In this document: piece by piece, positions 1 to 8,255 of the stretch
How positions within the stretch are numbered: position 1 is the first letter of the stretch
Layout of the letters: each line of letters begins with the position of its first letter
DNA from: Betaproteobacteria bacterium
Lineage (GTDB): Bacteria > Pseudomonadota > Gammaproteobacteria > Burkholderiales > SG8-41
Direction of reading: 5' to 3'
Assembly (NCBI GenBank): GCA_025356695.1
Contig: JANXSE010000105.1
Coordinates: 1 to 18,444 of the forward strand
DNA length: 18,444 nt
Made by a program: the position numbers and the translations under genes
Notes under the pieces: model-generated
Seen by the model: the letters and a program-made list of their open reading frames with translations, nothing else
Told to the model about the DNA's origin: nothing
Databases searched by the model: none

Positions 1-2418
1 TTTTGCCGCATCGTGAACGGGGTAGGGCTGCAGCATGATGCTCGCCCCCGATTTGCCGGCAAGCGGGCCGACCGTTTGCCACAATTCTTCGGTGATGAAC
101 GGAATGATCGGGTGCGCCAGCCGCAACACGGCTTCGAGCACACGCACCAGCGTGCGCCGCGTTGCGCGTTGCTGCGCTTCGTTGCCGGCGCCGATTTGCA
201 CCTTGGCAAGTTCCAGGTACCAGTCGCAGTACTCGTCCCAGACGAATTCGTAGATCGCACGCGCTGCATTGTCGAAGCGGTATTCGGCGAAACCCTGCTC
301 GACTTCGCGTTCGGCATCCTGCAGGCGGCTGATGATCCAGCGGTCGACCGCCGAATATTCCAGCGGCAGCGATTCATCGAGGCCGACGTCGCGGCCGTCG
401 CAGTTCATCAGCACAAAGCGCGTCGCGTTCCACAGCTTGTTGCAGAAATTGCGATAGCCCTCGCAGCGGTTCAAATCGAAATTCAGCGTGCGCGCAAACG
501 TTGCCAGCGAGGCGAAGGTAAAGCGCAGCGCATCGACGCCGAAGGCCGGTATGCCTTTCGGGTAGTTCCGGCGCACGTATTTGCCGATTTTTTCCTTGTG
601 CTCGGCGCGCAGCAGGCCGACCGTCGATTTTTCGAGCAGCGCGTCGAGTTCGATGCCGTCGATCAGGTCGAGCGGGTCGAGTGTGTTGCCTTTGGACTTC
701 GACATTTTCTGGCCGTCGGCGTCGCGCACCAGGGCGTTGATGTAGACGTGGCGGAACGGCACCTTGCCGGTGAAGTGCAGCGTCATCATGATCATCCGCG
801 CGACCCAGAAGAAAATGATGTCAAAGCCGGTGACCAGCACCGATGAGGGCAGGAAGACGTCGAGGTCTTTCGATTTGTCCGGCCAGCCGAGCGAGGTGAA
901 CGGTACCAGCGCCGACGAAAACCAGGTATCGAGCACGTCTTCGTCGCGTTTGAGCATTCCCGTATAGCCTTTGGCTGCTGCCTGCTGCACCGCCTCGTTT
1001 TCGCTGCGTGCAACGTAGATGTTGCCGGCGTCGTCGTACCACGCCGGAATCTGATGGCCCCACCATAACTGGCGCGAAATGCACCAATCCTGAATGTTTT
1101 CCAGCCACTGGTTGTATGTTGATGTCCAATGCTCAGGGTAGAACTTGACGTCACCATTGGCGACTGCGGCAAGGCCGCTTTTCGCCAGCCCGTCCATTTT
1201 GACGAACCACTGGTCGGTCAGCATCGGTTCGACGATGACGCCGGTGCGACCCGAGCGCGGCACGCGCAATTTGTAAGGCTTTTCTGAAACTAGCAAGCCC
1301 GCTGCATCGAGATCGGCAAGTATGCGTTTGCGAGCCTCAAAGCGATCAAGATTTTGTAAGTGTTCAGGAATACCAAGGTCACCCGCAAGAGGTTGAGAAC
1401 CAACTATTCCTACATGCCCGCCTTCAGGACGTTCGGCGATGTCCCGAAACGGATCTTGCACGCCACGAGCAGCAATGTTGTTACCAATGATCTTCGCATC
1501 CAAAGTGAGTATCGAAAATAGTGGTAAGCCATGTCGATTCCCAACGGCGTAATCATTGAAATCATGTCCTGGCGTGATCTTCACGCAACCAGTACCAAAC
1601 TCACGGTCAACGTAATCGTCAGCGATGATCGGGATAGGGCGATCGGTCAGTGGCAGCTGAACCTGTTTGCCGACCAGCGCTGCGTAGCGCTCGTCGCCCG
1701 GATTGACCGCGACGGCAACGTCGCCCAGCATGGTTTCAGGCCGCGTCGTTGCCACCACCAGAGAACCGCTGCCATCGGCCAAGGGATAACGGATCTCCCA
1801 GATCTTGCCGTCTTCCTCTTCGCTGTCGACCTCAAGATCGGACACCGCGGTGCCGAGCACCGGATCCCAGTTGACCAGCCGCTTGCCGCGATAGATCAGG
1901 CCTTCTTCGTGCAACCGCACGAACACTTCGGCGACCGCACGCGACATTTTTTCGTCCATCGTGAAGTAGCCGGCGCGCTGGCCGTCGCTGCTGGCGTAAT
2001 CCCAGTTGCCGGAGGTGCCGAGCCGGCGCATCTGCCGCGTGATGGTCGAACCGGACTGCTGCTTCCATTCCCACACACGCTTGACGAAGTTGTCACGGCC
2101 GAGGTCATGGCGTGATTTGCCCTCCGCCTCGAGCTGGCGTTCGACCACGATTTGCGTGGCGATACCGGCGTGATCGGTGCCGATGACCCAGTTGGTGTTG
2201 TGGCCGCGCATGCGATGGTAGCGGATCAGCGCGTCCATCAGCGTTTGCTGGAAGGCGTGCCCCATGTGCAGCGTGCCGGTGACGTTGGGCGGCGGCAGTT
2301 GTATGCAGTAGGCCGGTGCCGCGGTGTTGCCGGATTGCGCGAAGTAGCCGTTTTTCTCCCATTCGGAATACCAGCGGTTTTCGATTGCGTGCGGCTCGAA
2401 GCTTTTTGCGAGTTCCAT
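1..2418 (-). CDS. valS: Valine--tRNA ligase (ValRS), 3' end cut by window edge
   Basis: This class I aminoacyl-tRNA synthetase charges tRNA-Val with valine in the cytoplasm. It reads leftward and leaves the window before its stop, so about 806 codons are visible; relatives have about 900-960 residues. The start used here gives [16 protein letters not shown], the usual N-terminus of bacterial ValRS. The HIGH-type motif HMGH lies at 2257-2268 within [13 protein letters not shown]. The editing-domain motif [10 protein letters not shown] is near residue 221, HDFNDY near 290, and KMSKS is at 694-708. A C-terminal anticodon-binding region follows. No Shine-Dalgarno (SD) sequence precedes this ATG or the in-frame ATG at 2451. 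The reading frame stays open upstream to an ATG at 2793, so a longer product is possible (see the 2419-2793 entry). About 360 bases in the editing region have lower GC and unusual codons. Identity is certain; the start is uncertain. Confidence 0.96.
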   Translation of the reverse strand, partial: MELAKSFEPHAIENRWYSEWEKNGYFAQSGNTAAPAYCIQLPPPNVTGTLHMGHAFQQTLMDALIRYHRMRGHNTNWVIGTDHAGIATQIVVERQLEAEGKSRHDLGRDNFVKRVWEWKQQSGSTITRQMRRLGTSGNWDYASSDGQRAGYFTMDEKMSRAVAEVFVRLHEEGLIYRGKRLVNWDPVLGTAVSDLEVDSEEEDGKIWEIRYPLADGSGSLVVATTRPETMLGDVAVAVNPGDERYAALVGKQVQLPLTDRPIPIIADDYVDREFGTGCVKITPGHDFNDYAVGNRHGLPLFSILTLDAKIIGNNIAARGVQDPFRDIAERPEGGHVGIVGSQPLAGDLGIPEHLQNLDRFEARKRILADLDAAGLLVSEKPYKLRVPRSGRTGVIVEPMLTDQWFVKMDGLAKSGLAAVANGDVKFYPEHWTSTYNQWLENIQDWCISRQLWWGHQIPAWYDDAGNIYVARSENEAVQQAAAKGYTGMLKRDEDVLDTWFSSALVPFTSLGWPDKSKDLDVFLPSSVLVTGFDIIFFWVARMIMMTLHFTGKVPFRHVYINALVRDADGQKMSKSKGNTLDPLDLIDGIELDALLEKSTVGLLRAEHKEKIGKYVRRNYPKGIPAFGVDALRFTFASLATFARTLNFDLNRCEGYRNFCNKLWNATRFVLMNCDGRDVGLDESLPLEYSAVDRWIISRLQDAEREVEQGFAEYRFDNAARAIYEFVWDEYCDWYLELAKVQIGAGNEAQQRATRRTLVRVLEAVLRLAHPIIPFITEELWQTVGPLAGKSGASIMLQPYPVHDAAK

Positions 2419-2793
2419 CGTGGCGGGCGGTTGTTGCGGTTGGTTTTTCATTGTTTCTGCAAGCGATGCGCGAACCATCGCATCGATATTCGCGGTCAGT
2501 TCGCCGCTGATTTTTTGCAGCGTGTCGTCGCCGGCTCCTGCCGGTTTGAGCCGCGGCGCAGCAGCGGCCGTTTCGCGCGTTGCGACCGGCGCTTCAGCGA
2601 CGGCGACGATATCGGTGAGCGTCGGGATTTGCGCTGCATCAGCGGTTGTCGTGACCGCTTCGGTGAGCGTTGGCACAGCGTCCGGCAGCGGCGGTGTTTT
2701 GGGCGCGCCCAGACGGTGCCGGTCGAACAGCGCGTCGGCGCGCCCGACCACCTCGTCGCCGCCCGACCAAACTTTTTCGTCGTCGCCGGCCAT
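2419..2793 (-). CDS. Small Pro/Ala-rich protein frame fused in frame to valS (holC-valS spacer protein)
   Basis: The open frame begins at an ATG three bases after the holC stop. It encodes about 125 residues and then enters valS without a stop codon: I checked every triplet from 2793 to 2416. It starts [12 protein letters not shown], followed by [11 protein letters not shown] linker rich in Pro, Ala, Thr and Asp contains two PTLT motifs (VPTLTEAV and IPTLTDIV). It ends with a predicted helix around [16 protein letters not shown]. From memory, betaproteobacteria carry a separate, uncharacterised small protein of this style between holC and valS (possibly DUF2486-like; not verified). Here it is joined to ValRS. 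The start has no SD, but neither do the inner starts at 2451 and 2418. It may be a true N-terminal extension, two nested translation products, or a lost stop codon. The function is unknown. Confidence 0.6.
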
Positions 2794-2796
2794 CGG

Positions 2797-3225
2797 CTAC
2801 TGCGCGCGTTTGCTGAGGTCGTGCGAGCGGATATCGTAACCGCGATCGCGGTAAAACTTGAAACGCGCGCGCGCGTGATGGCGGTCTTCTTCGTCAATGC
2901 TGACAATTTCGACCAGCCGTTGAAAACGGCCGAAGAACTCTGGCAACTCGTGGCGCAGGTTCAGCAGCACGTCGTCGTGCGCGGGATTGGCGCCGTCACA
3001 ATCGATAATCACCGGCGTTACCGCCGCGAGTTTGTCGTCGGCTGTGCAGTGCGGAACAAAACCCGTCGCCGGCGCTGCCCACAGCATACGGCTGAATTTC
3101 TGGCCGGCGTTGTGGTCGGCGCAAAATGCCAGCACGCGCAGGCCGCGTGCGTACGCTTTCGCGCTCAGCGTGCAGGCGGTGCGCAGCTTGTCTTCAACGT
3201 GAAAGTAGAAATCGATCTGAGTCAT
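2797..3225 (-). CDS. holC: DNA polymerase III subunit chi
   Basis: This 142-residue protein matches HolC, the chi subunit of the DNA polymerase III clamp-loader complex. With psi, chi links the loader to single-strand-binding protein at the replication fork. Supporting features are the N-terminus MTQIDFYFHVEDKL, the segment MLWAAPATGFVPHC in the middle, the acidic VIIDCDG strand, and the C-terminal ARFKFYRDRGYDIRSHDL typical of the proteobacterial family. Length is normal (E. coli chi is 147 residues). The gene begins 16 bases after the pepA stop and ends three bases before the next frame, so pepA-holC-valS is very likely one operon, an arrangement known in many proteobacteria. No clear SD precedes the start, so translation may be coupled to pepA. 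Confidence 0.92.
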   Translation of the reverse strand: MTQIDFYFHVEDKLRTACTLSAKAYARGLRVLAFCADHNAGQKFSRMLWAAPATGFVPHCTADDKLAAVTPVIIDCDGANPAHDDVLLNLRHELPEFFGRFQRLVEIVSIDEEDRHHARARFKFYRDRGYDIRSHDLSKRAQ

Positions 3226-3241
3226 TTAGAAGCAGGTGCCA

Positions 3242-4735
3242 TCAGGATTTCGCAGCGCGCCGTATCAGAAATTGCGTGAGTAAAGGCACCGGCCGGCCGG
3301 TCGAGCCTTTTTCCTTGCCGCTTTTCCAGGCGGTGCCGGCAATGTCGAGGTGCGCCCATTTGAATTTTTTCGTAAAGCGTGAGAGGTAACAGGCGGCGGT
3401 GACGGCACCGGCGGGGCGTCCGCCGATGTTGGCGAAATCGGCAAAGTTGCTGTTCAACTGCTCCTGATAATCGTCGTGCAGCGGCAGATGCCATGCGCGG
3501 TCGCCGGAGGCCTCACCCGCGTTGAGGACTTCGCGCGCCAGCCCGTCGTCATTGGCAAACAGACCGCTGACGACGTGGCCGAGTGCGATTACGCAGGCGC
3601 CGGTCAGTGTCGCGATATCGATCACCGCCTGCGGTTTGTAGCGCTCGGCATAGGTCAGCGCGTCGCACAGGATGAGCCGGCCCTCGGCGTCGGTATTCAG
3701 AATTTCAACCGTTTGCCCCGACATCGTGGTGACGATGTCGCCGGGTTTGGTGGCGCGGCCACCGGGCATGTTTTCGGTCGCCGGCATGATACCGACCACG
3801 TTGATGCGCAGCTTCATTTCGGCAATTGCTTTCAGCGTGCCAAGGACGCTGGCCGCGCCGCACATGTCGAATTTCATTTCGTCCATTTCGGCGGCCGGTT
3901 TGAGCGAAATGCCGCCGGTGTCGAATGTGACACCTTTGCCGACCAGCGCCACCGGTCTTTGCCCGGCGGGGCCGCCGCGGTATTCGACGATGATCAGCTT
4001 CGGCGGCTGCACACTGCCGCGCGCCACCGACAAGAGCGCGCCCATACCGAGTTTTTGCATCTGCGCGGTTTCGAGCACAGTGAGTTTCATGCGGTACTGC
4101 TTGGCCAGATCGCGCGCCGCCGCGGCCAGATAGGTTGGCGTGCAGACGTTGGGGGGCAGATTGCCGAGGTCGCGCGCGAGGCTCACGCCGTGCGCAATCG
4201 CCAGACCCTGTTCCAGCCCCGCAGCGGCGAGGCGCTGCGCATTTTTGTCGTCGATGCCGAAGGCGAGCCGGCGTAATGTGGGCGGCGCTTTTTTCCGGCC
4301 GCTCTTCATCTGCTCGAAGCGGTAGCCGGCGGCGCGCGCCGCAATGGTTGCATGAGAGACGCGCCAGCCAATGTCGCGTTTCGGCGCGGCGCCTTCGGGA
4401 AGATGTATCAACGCATCAGTTGCGCCGGTCGCTTGCAGCGAGCGCATCGCGGCGGTTATGGCTTCGGAATACTGGCGGTCGCGAAATTCCTCGGCGCGAC
4501 CGAGCCCGACCAGCAAGACGCGTTCGGATTTGATTTTCGGCACGCCGTGCAGCAGTAGCGTGCTGCCCGCTTTGCCTTCCATGTCGCCGCGTTTGAGCAG
4601 GCTTGACAGATATCCACCGCTTGCGCGGTCGAGCGCTGCGGCGGCGGTTGAAAGTTTGCGCGGCTCGAAAACGCCGACGACGGTACAGCCCGATTGCGTG
4701 TTCTCCGGGCTACCGGCTTTTATGCTAAATTCCAA
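3242..4735 (-). CDS. pepA: Leucyl aminopeptidase (cytosol aminopeptidase PepA)
   Basis: This M17-family metallopeptidase removes N-terminal residues, preferring leucine, and acts as a hexamer in the cytosol. In E. coli the same protein also binds DNA as an accessory factor in Xer recombination. I chose a TTG start at 4735: it gives (M)EFSIKAGSPE, aligned with the start of E. coli PepA, and is preceded by AGGAG seven bases upstream. An in-frame ATG at 4756 would add seven residues but has no SD. Numbering from TTG (497 residues; E. coli 503), the two-metal ligands are all visible: K267, D272, D290, D349 and E351. The catalytic pair K279 and R353 is present, as is the signature NTDAEGRL at 347-354. 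It is the first gene of the pepA-holC-valS operon, divergent from lptF. Confidence 0.96.
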   Translation of the reverse strand: MEFSIKAGSPENTQSGCTVVGVFEPRKLSTAAAALDRASGGYLSSLLKRGDMEGKAGSTLLLHGVPKIKSERVLLVGLGRAEEFRDRQYSEAITAAMRSLQATGATDALIHLPEGAAPKRDIGWRVSHATIAARAAGYRFEQMKSGRKKAPPTLRRLAFGIDDKNAQRLAAAGLEQGLAIAHGVSLARDLGNLPPNVCTPTYLAAAARDLAKQYRMKLTVLETAQMQKLGMGALLSVARGSVQPPKLIIVEYRGGPAGQRPVALVGKGVTFDTGGISLKPAAEMDEMKFDMCGAASVLGTLKAIAEMKLRINVVGIMPATENMPGGRATKPGDIVTTMSGQTVEILNTDAEGRLILCDALTYAERYKPQAVIDIATLTGACVIALGHVVSGLFANDDGLAREVLNAGEASGDRAWHLPLHDDYQEQLNSNFADFANIGGRPAGAVTAACYLSRFTKKFKWAHLDIAGTAWKSGKEKGSTGRPVPLLTQFLIRRAAKS

Positions 4736-4786
4736 GGCGTTCTCCTGTGGTCGCATGTGATCGGAAACTGCTGATTCTATTCGCCG

Positions 4787-4815
4787 ATTATCTTCGTTAT
4801 TCCGCGGAAAATCAA
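4787..4815 (-). promoter_or_regulatory. Candidate sigma-70 promoter for pepA-holC-valS
   Basis: On the minus strand TTGATT (4815-4810) and GATAAT (4792-4787) are separated by exactly 17 bases. They match the sigma-70 consensus at four of six and five of six positions. The predicted transcript starts near 4780, giving a leader of about 45 bases before the TTG start of pepA. Seen by eye only; no transcript data. Confidence 0.55.
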
Positions 4816-4826
4816 AGCGCGACCGA

Positions 4827-5915
4827 GTGAAAATATTCTCCCAATCAATAGTGCGCGAGTGCACCGGTACGGCAATGGCGACCTTCATCGTTTTGCTGGG
4901 CATTACGGTGGCCACCCAGCTGGTGCGTTTTCTCGGCCTTGCCGCCGGCGGGTCGATTACCTTCTCGGGCGTATTCGCGCTGCTGGCACTAACCGCGTTC
5001 AATTATCTGCCGGTATTGCTGTCATTGACATTGTTTATTGCGGTGCTGATGACGTTGACGCGCAGCTATCGCGATTCCGAAATGATCGTCTGGTTCAGTT
5101 CCGGTCTCAGTCTGACCAGCTGGATACGCCCAGTGATGATGTTTGCGCTGCCGGTGGTGCTGCTGATTGCGCTGTTGAGTCTGGTGTTGTCGCCGTGGGC
5201 GATCACCAAGAGCGAGGAGTTCCGCAGTTACATGGACAGCCGCGATGACGTCTCGCAGGTCACGCCGGGTGTGTTTCGCGAATCCAAACAGAATGAACGC
5301 GTGTATTTTGTCGACAATGTTAATGAAGGCGAAAATACCGTCTCCAATATTTTTGTCAGCTCGACCCAGCACCAGAAAACCGGCGTGATGGTTGCGCGGC
5401 GCGGCTTTCTGCAAACCGTCGAAAACGGCGACCGTTTTCTGGTTTTGCTCAACGGCCGCCGCTATGAAGGCACGCCGGGTACGCTCGAATACAAGATCAG
5501 CGAATTCGAGCGCTACGCAATGCGTATCGAAGCGCGCGGCATCAAAGCGGCACTGCCGTCGGCAAAATCGATCTCGACGCCGGATCTGCTTGATAACCCG
5601 GGGCCGATCTATCGCGGTGAACTGGTGTGGCGGATCGGTCTGCCGCTGTCGGCCTTGCTGCTGGCCTTGCTGGCGATTCCGTTGTCCTACGTAAATCCGC
5701 GCGCCGGGCGTTCGCTGAACCTGGTGCTGGCGATACTCGTTTACATGATTTACAACAACGTGCTGAGCATCGCGCAGGCGTGGGTGGCGCAGCAGAAAAT
5801 CGGCCTGGCGGCAGGTTTGTGGGGCGTGCATCTGATCATGCTGGTGATACTGGCAGCACTGTTTGCGCGGCGCCTGACGCTGTTTTCGTTCAGTCGCCTG
5901 ACAAAATTCAAATGA
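4827..5915 (+). CDS. lptF: LPS export ABC transporter permease LptF
   Basis: LptF (YjgP/YjgQ family) is one of two inner-membrane subunits of the LptB2FGC transporter, which extracts lipopolysaccharide from the inner membrane and pushes it along the Lpt bridge. The 362-residue protein has the family layout. Three membrane segments lie at about 15-40, 47-78 and 100-125, then a periplasmic beta-rich domain at about 130-265, then three more membrane segments to the end. The segment GRSLNLVLAILVYMIYNN in the C-terminal part is characteristic. The start is GTG without a strong SD, but MKIFSQSIVREC is a normal LptF N-terminus. Its stop overlaps the lptG start (ATGA), indicating translational coupling. 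It is divergent from pepA, as in many proteobacteria. Confidence 0.95.
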   Translation: MKIFSQSIVRECTGTAMATFIVLLGITVATQLVRFLGLAAGGSITFSGVFALLALTAFNYLPVLLSLTLFIAVLMTLTRSYRDSEMIVWFSSGLSLTSWIRPVMMFALPVVLLIALLSLVLSPWAITKSEEFRSYMDSRDDVSQVTPGVFRESKQNERVYFVDNVNEGENTVSNIFVSSTQHQKTGVMVARRGFLQTVENGDRFLVLLNGRRYEGTPGTLEYKISEFERYAMRIEARGIKAALPSAKSISTPDLLDNPGPIYRGELVWRIGLPLSALLLALLAIPLSYVNPRAGRSLNLVLAILVYMIYNNVLSIAQAWVAQQKIGLAAGLWGVHLIMLVILAALFARRLTLFSFSRLTKFK

Positions 5916-6985
5916 AAGTCATCCGGCGTTATCTGTCGGCTGAAATTACCGCCTCCATACTGCTGGTGTTCGCGGCGCTGCTGATGCTGTTTGCGTTTCT
6001 CGATCTGATTCACGAATTGGGCGAACTCGGTAAAGGCAACTACCGCCTGTTGCACATCATTGCGTTCGTGCTGCTGAGTTTGCCCGGCCACGTTTATGAA
6101 CTGTTCCCGATCGCCGCACTGATCGGCACGTTGTTTGCGCTGGCGCAACTGGTGGCGAGTTCCGAGTACACGGTGATGCGTGTATCCGGCGTGTCGGTGC
6201 CGCGCATGGCTTTCACGCTGATACAGATTGGCCTGCTGTTTTCGGTGCTGACTTTTGTCATCGGCGAATTCGTCGCCCCCCCTGCCGAGCAATTTGCGCA
6301 GCAACTGCGCGCGAAGGCGATCACCGGCGTGATTGCGCAGGAGTTCCGCTCTGGCCTGTGGGTCAAGGACGAACGCAACTTCGTCAATGTGGCGCAGGTT
6401 TTGCCGGATGCGGTGCTGATCGGCGTGAAGATTTTCGAATTCGACAAGGAAATGCGCCTGCGCCGCATCAGCCTCGCGCAGCGCGGCGAATACCTCATCA
6501 ACAATCGCTGGCGCTTGCGTGATGTCGTGCAGACCGATTTTGACGGCGACAAGATGCAGGTCAGCAACATTGCCGAAGCGGAATGGCATTCCGTGATCGA
6601 TCCGAATCTGCTCAATGTGCTGCTGGTCGTGCCGGAACACATGTCGGCATGGAACCTGTATTCCTACGTGCAGCATTTGCGCGAGAACAGTCAGCAGGCA
6701 TCGCGTCACGAAATCGCCTTCTGGAACAAACTGCTTTATCCGTTTGCTGTTCTCGTCATGATGGTGCTGGCGCTGCCGTTTTCCTATACCCAGCAGCGCA
6801 GCGGCGGGGTCGGCGCAAAGGTTTTTGCCGGCATCATGCTGGGCATCGGCTATGTCACGCTCGGCCGCCTCTTTACCTACCTCGGTTTATTGCGCGACTG
6901 GCCGCCGTTCTGGAGCGCGGCATTGCCGACGCTGCTTTTTCTGACGCTGGCAACGGCGATGATGTGGTGGGGCGAGCGGCGCTAG
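5912..6985 (+). CDS. lptG: LPS export ABC transporter permease LptG
   Basis: LptG is the partner permease of LptF in the LPS export complex, and both contact the LptB ATPase, which is encoded elsewhere. The 357-residue protein (E. coli 360) starts MKVIRRYLSAEI. Membrane segments lie at about 12-35, 48-85 (LPGHVYELFPIAALIGTL) and 98-120. A periplasmic domain spans about 125-265, and three C-terminal segments include NKLLYPFAVLVMMVLALPFS. I took the ATG at 5912, which overlaps the lptF stop by four bases, rather than a longer in-frame extension running back through lptF. It ends 15 bases from the convergent RDD gene, with no recognisable terminator in between. Confidence 0.95.
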   Translation: MKVIRRYLSAEITASILLVFAALLMLFAFLDLIHELGELGKGNYRLLHIIAFVLLSLPGHVYELFPIAALIGTLFALAQLVASSEYTVMRVSGVSVPRMAFTLIQIGLLFSVLTFVIGEFVAPPAEQFAQQLRAKAITGVIAQEFRSGLWVKDERNFVNVAQVLPDAVLIGVKIFEFDKEMRLRRISLAQRGEYLINNRWRLRDVVQTDFDGDKMQVSNIAEAEWHSVIDPNLLNVLLVVPEHMSAWNLYSYVQHLRENSQQASRHEIAFWNKLLYPFAVLVMMVLALPFSYTQQRSGGVGAKVFAGIMLGIGYVTLGRLFTYLGLLRDWPPFWSAALPTLLFLTLATAMMWWGERR

Positions 6986-7000
6986 GCGCGCGGCCAATTT

Positions 7001-7435
7001 CTAGGGGGTTGTGCGCGCCACCAGCCGTGTTCCCGCCAGGCGGTCGTGCAAAAACTGGCGGTCGCGGTCGAACAGCGCCCATGCAAAACCGAGGCCGCAG
7101 GAGGGCAGCGCCAGCAGGTAGCGTTTGATCGCTGTTTTCATGTTGAGCGTTCCGCCATCACGCATGACTACGCCAATGCGCCAGGTTTTCATCGGCAGTG
7201 TTTGCCCCCCGTGCGTCCAGCAATAAACGAAATAGGCGCCGGTGACCAGCAGCAACCAGATCTGCAGGAGCGGGCGCGCGACGCTGCTCTCCAGCGGTTG
7301 CGCGAAGAACAGAAAAACCCAGGTGCAGATAAACAGTATCGCTGTTAACAGCAAGGCTTCATAGGCAAGGCTGCCCATGCGTCTTGCCAGGCTCGCCGTT
7401 GCAGCAGGCGTTGCTGGCGGGGTGTCGCTGTTCAA
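7001..7435 (-). CDS. RDD family membrane protein
   Basis: This 144-residue inner-membrane protein of the RDD family has hydrophobic segments at about 25-44, 57-73 and 104-121. The family is named for a conserved Arg and two Asp. Here the Arg pair before the first helix (R18-R19) is present and the C-terminal LHDRLAGT motif (129-136) is clear. The first Asp appears to be replaced by Glu within LAYEALLLT. The loop PMKTWRIGVV matches the family's segment between helices 2 and 3. Some RDD proteins have been linked to ion exchange, but no substrate can be inferred here. It lies 14 bases downstream of the DUF3106-like gene, so it is probably the last gene of the sigma-factor operon. Confidence 0.85.
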   Translation of the reverse strand: MNSDTPPATPAATASLARRMGSLAYEALLLTAILFICTWVFLFFAQPLESSVARPLLQIWLLLVTGAYFVYCWTHGGQTLPMKTWRIGVVMRDGGTLNMKTAIKRYLLALPSCGLGFAWALFDRDRQFLHDRLAGTRLVARTTP

Positions 7436-7449
7436 ACGAAGAGTGGGGT

Positions 7450-7899
7450 TTATTGCGCGGGAGCGGCAGTGCCGCCGACCGGTGGCGCTTCGCTACCGGC
7501 AGCATCGGTCTTGGCGATCGATTGCTGATATTGCTGCCATTGCATTTTTACGTCTTCGCGTTTCGCAGGCGGCAATTTTTTCATCGCCAGATATTTTTCG
7601 CGGGCGGCGCGGCGTTCTGCCGAGGAAAGTTTGATCCAGTCGCGCATGCGTTCCTGCAGGCGCTGCTGTTCATCCGGCTTCATCTTGGGATAGGTGTTTG
7701 CAACCTTGACCCATTTTTGCCGGCGTGTAGTGTCGAGTTCGCTCCAGTGATCCTTGAGCGGCGCCAGCGCTTGTTGTTGCGCTGGTTTTAGCTCGGACCA
7801 CTCTGGCTTGGGCGGTTTTTGCGGTGCGGGAATTGCCGCTGCAGAAGCCGAACCGATCAGGCCGAAAAAAATGATTACTGCGAAGAGCGCTTTAGCCAT
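7450..7899 (-). CDS. Exported helical DUF3106-like protein
   Basis: This 149-residue protein has a signal peptide (residues 1-20, cleavage near SASA-AAIP), so it should be periplasmic. A Pro/Lys stretch leads into WSELKPAQQQALAPLKDHW and then repeated charged helices such as WVKVANTYPKMKPDEQQRL and LSSAERRAAREKYLAM. This is the pattern of DUF3106, a betaproteobacterial family of unknown function. Its amphipathic helices, each opening with a short L-S/T-like cap, recall the Spy/CpxP/CnrX class of periplasmic sensors; that is a resemblance in style, not shown homology. The last 20 residues are low-complexity Ala/Pro/Gly. Its first 25 bases overlap the end of the DUF3619-like gene in another frame. 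Co-transcription with the sigma factor suggests a sensory or envelope-maintenance role (inference). Confidence 0.85.
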   Translation of the reverse strand: MAKALFAVIIFFGLIGSASAAAIPAPQKPPKPEWSELKPAQQQALAPLKDHWSELDTTRRQKWVKVANTYPKMKPDEQQRLQERMRDWIKLSSAERRAAREKYLAMKKLPPAKREDVKMQWQQYQQSIAKTDAAGSEAPPVGGTAAPAQ

Positions 7900-8255
7900 G
7901 CTTCAAAGCCGCTATCAAGGTAAGCGCTAATGGGCAATTCGTCAGCGAGCAGGCTGGCATCAATTTCTGCGATGTCATTCTGCATCGCGGTTTGCCAGTA
8001 GGTTATACCGACCATGCCGAGTACCAGCATGCCGGCAGCAACCAGATTGCGCAGGTTGAAGTGGCGGTTGTGGCTGACGCGGAACGCCACGTTGCCTGCC
8101 CATGCCGGTGCAAATACCGACTGCGGCGCTTCGCGATAATGCTCAAGCGCGGCCATGCGTGCCGACTGCAACTGGTAGAGTGACCCCTGCTTAATCTTGC
8201 CGAGTCCCTGATCCAGGTGCTGGACGATCTGCTTTGCCAGGTCCTGTTCGTTCAT
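7875..8255 (-). CDS. DUF3619-like single-pass membrane protein, putative anti-sigma factor
   Basis: This 126-residue protein has an N-terminal soluble part (1-69), one membrane helix (about 70-87, LVAAGMLVLGMVGITYW) and a short C-terminal part ending AYLDSGFEAWLKRSSQ. Positive residues just before the helix (RVSHNRHFNLRN) predict N-inside topology, which would put about 69 residues in the cytoplasm and about 38 in the periplasm. This matches the architecture of membrane anti-sigma factors. The LPISAYLDSGFEAW tail looks like the conserved end of DUF3619, a betaproteobacterial family of unknown function. Its start overlaps the sigma-factor stop by four bases, so the two are translationally coupled. 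The anti-sigma role is an inference from topology and position; no zinc-binding HxxxCxxC motif is present. Confidence 0.83.
   Translation of the reverse strand: MNEQDLAKQIVQHLDQGLGKIKQGSLYQLQSARMAALEHYREAPQSVFAPAWAGNVAFRVSHNRHFNLRNLVAAGMLVLGMVGITYWQTAMQNDIAEIDASLLADELPISAYLDSGFEAWLKRSSQ

Noticed and set aside
13..846. Plus-strand 277-codon open frame at the left edge
   Set aside because: Antisense to valS, which carries KMSKS and other class I synthetase motifs in this stretch.
2152..3279. 375-codon plus-strand open frame opposite valS and holC
   Set aside because: Arg/Val-rich translation without family motifs, antisense to two confidently identified genes. This is a GC-rich shadow frame.
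4736..5002. Upstream in-frame extension of pepA to a start at 5002
   Set aside because: It runs through the promoter region and the opposite-strand lptF gene. PepA homologs begin at MEFS, which here is a TTG start with a good SD.
5627..5911. N-terminal extension of lptG back to 5627
   Set aside because: It lies in another frame inside lptF. LptG homologs begin at the ATGA overlap (5912).
6986..7000. Terminator between convergent lptG and RDD gene
   Set aside because: Only 15 bases separate the stops and no inverted repeat with a T-run is visible.
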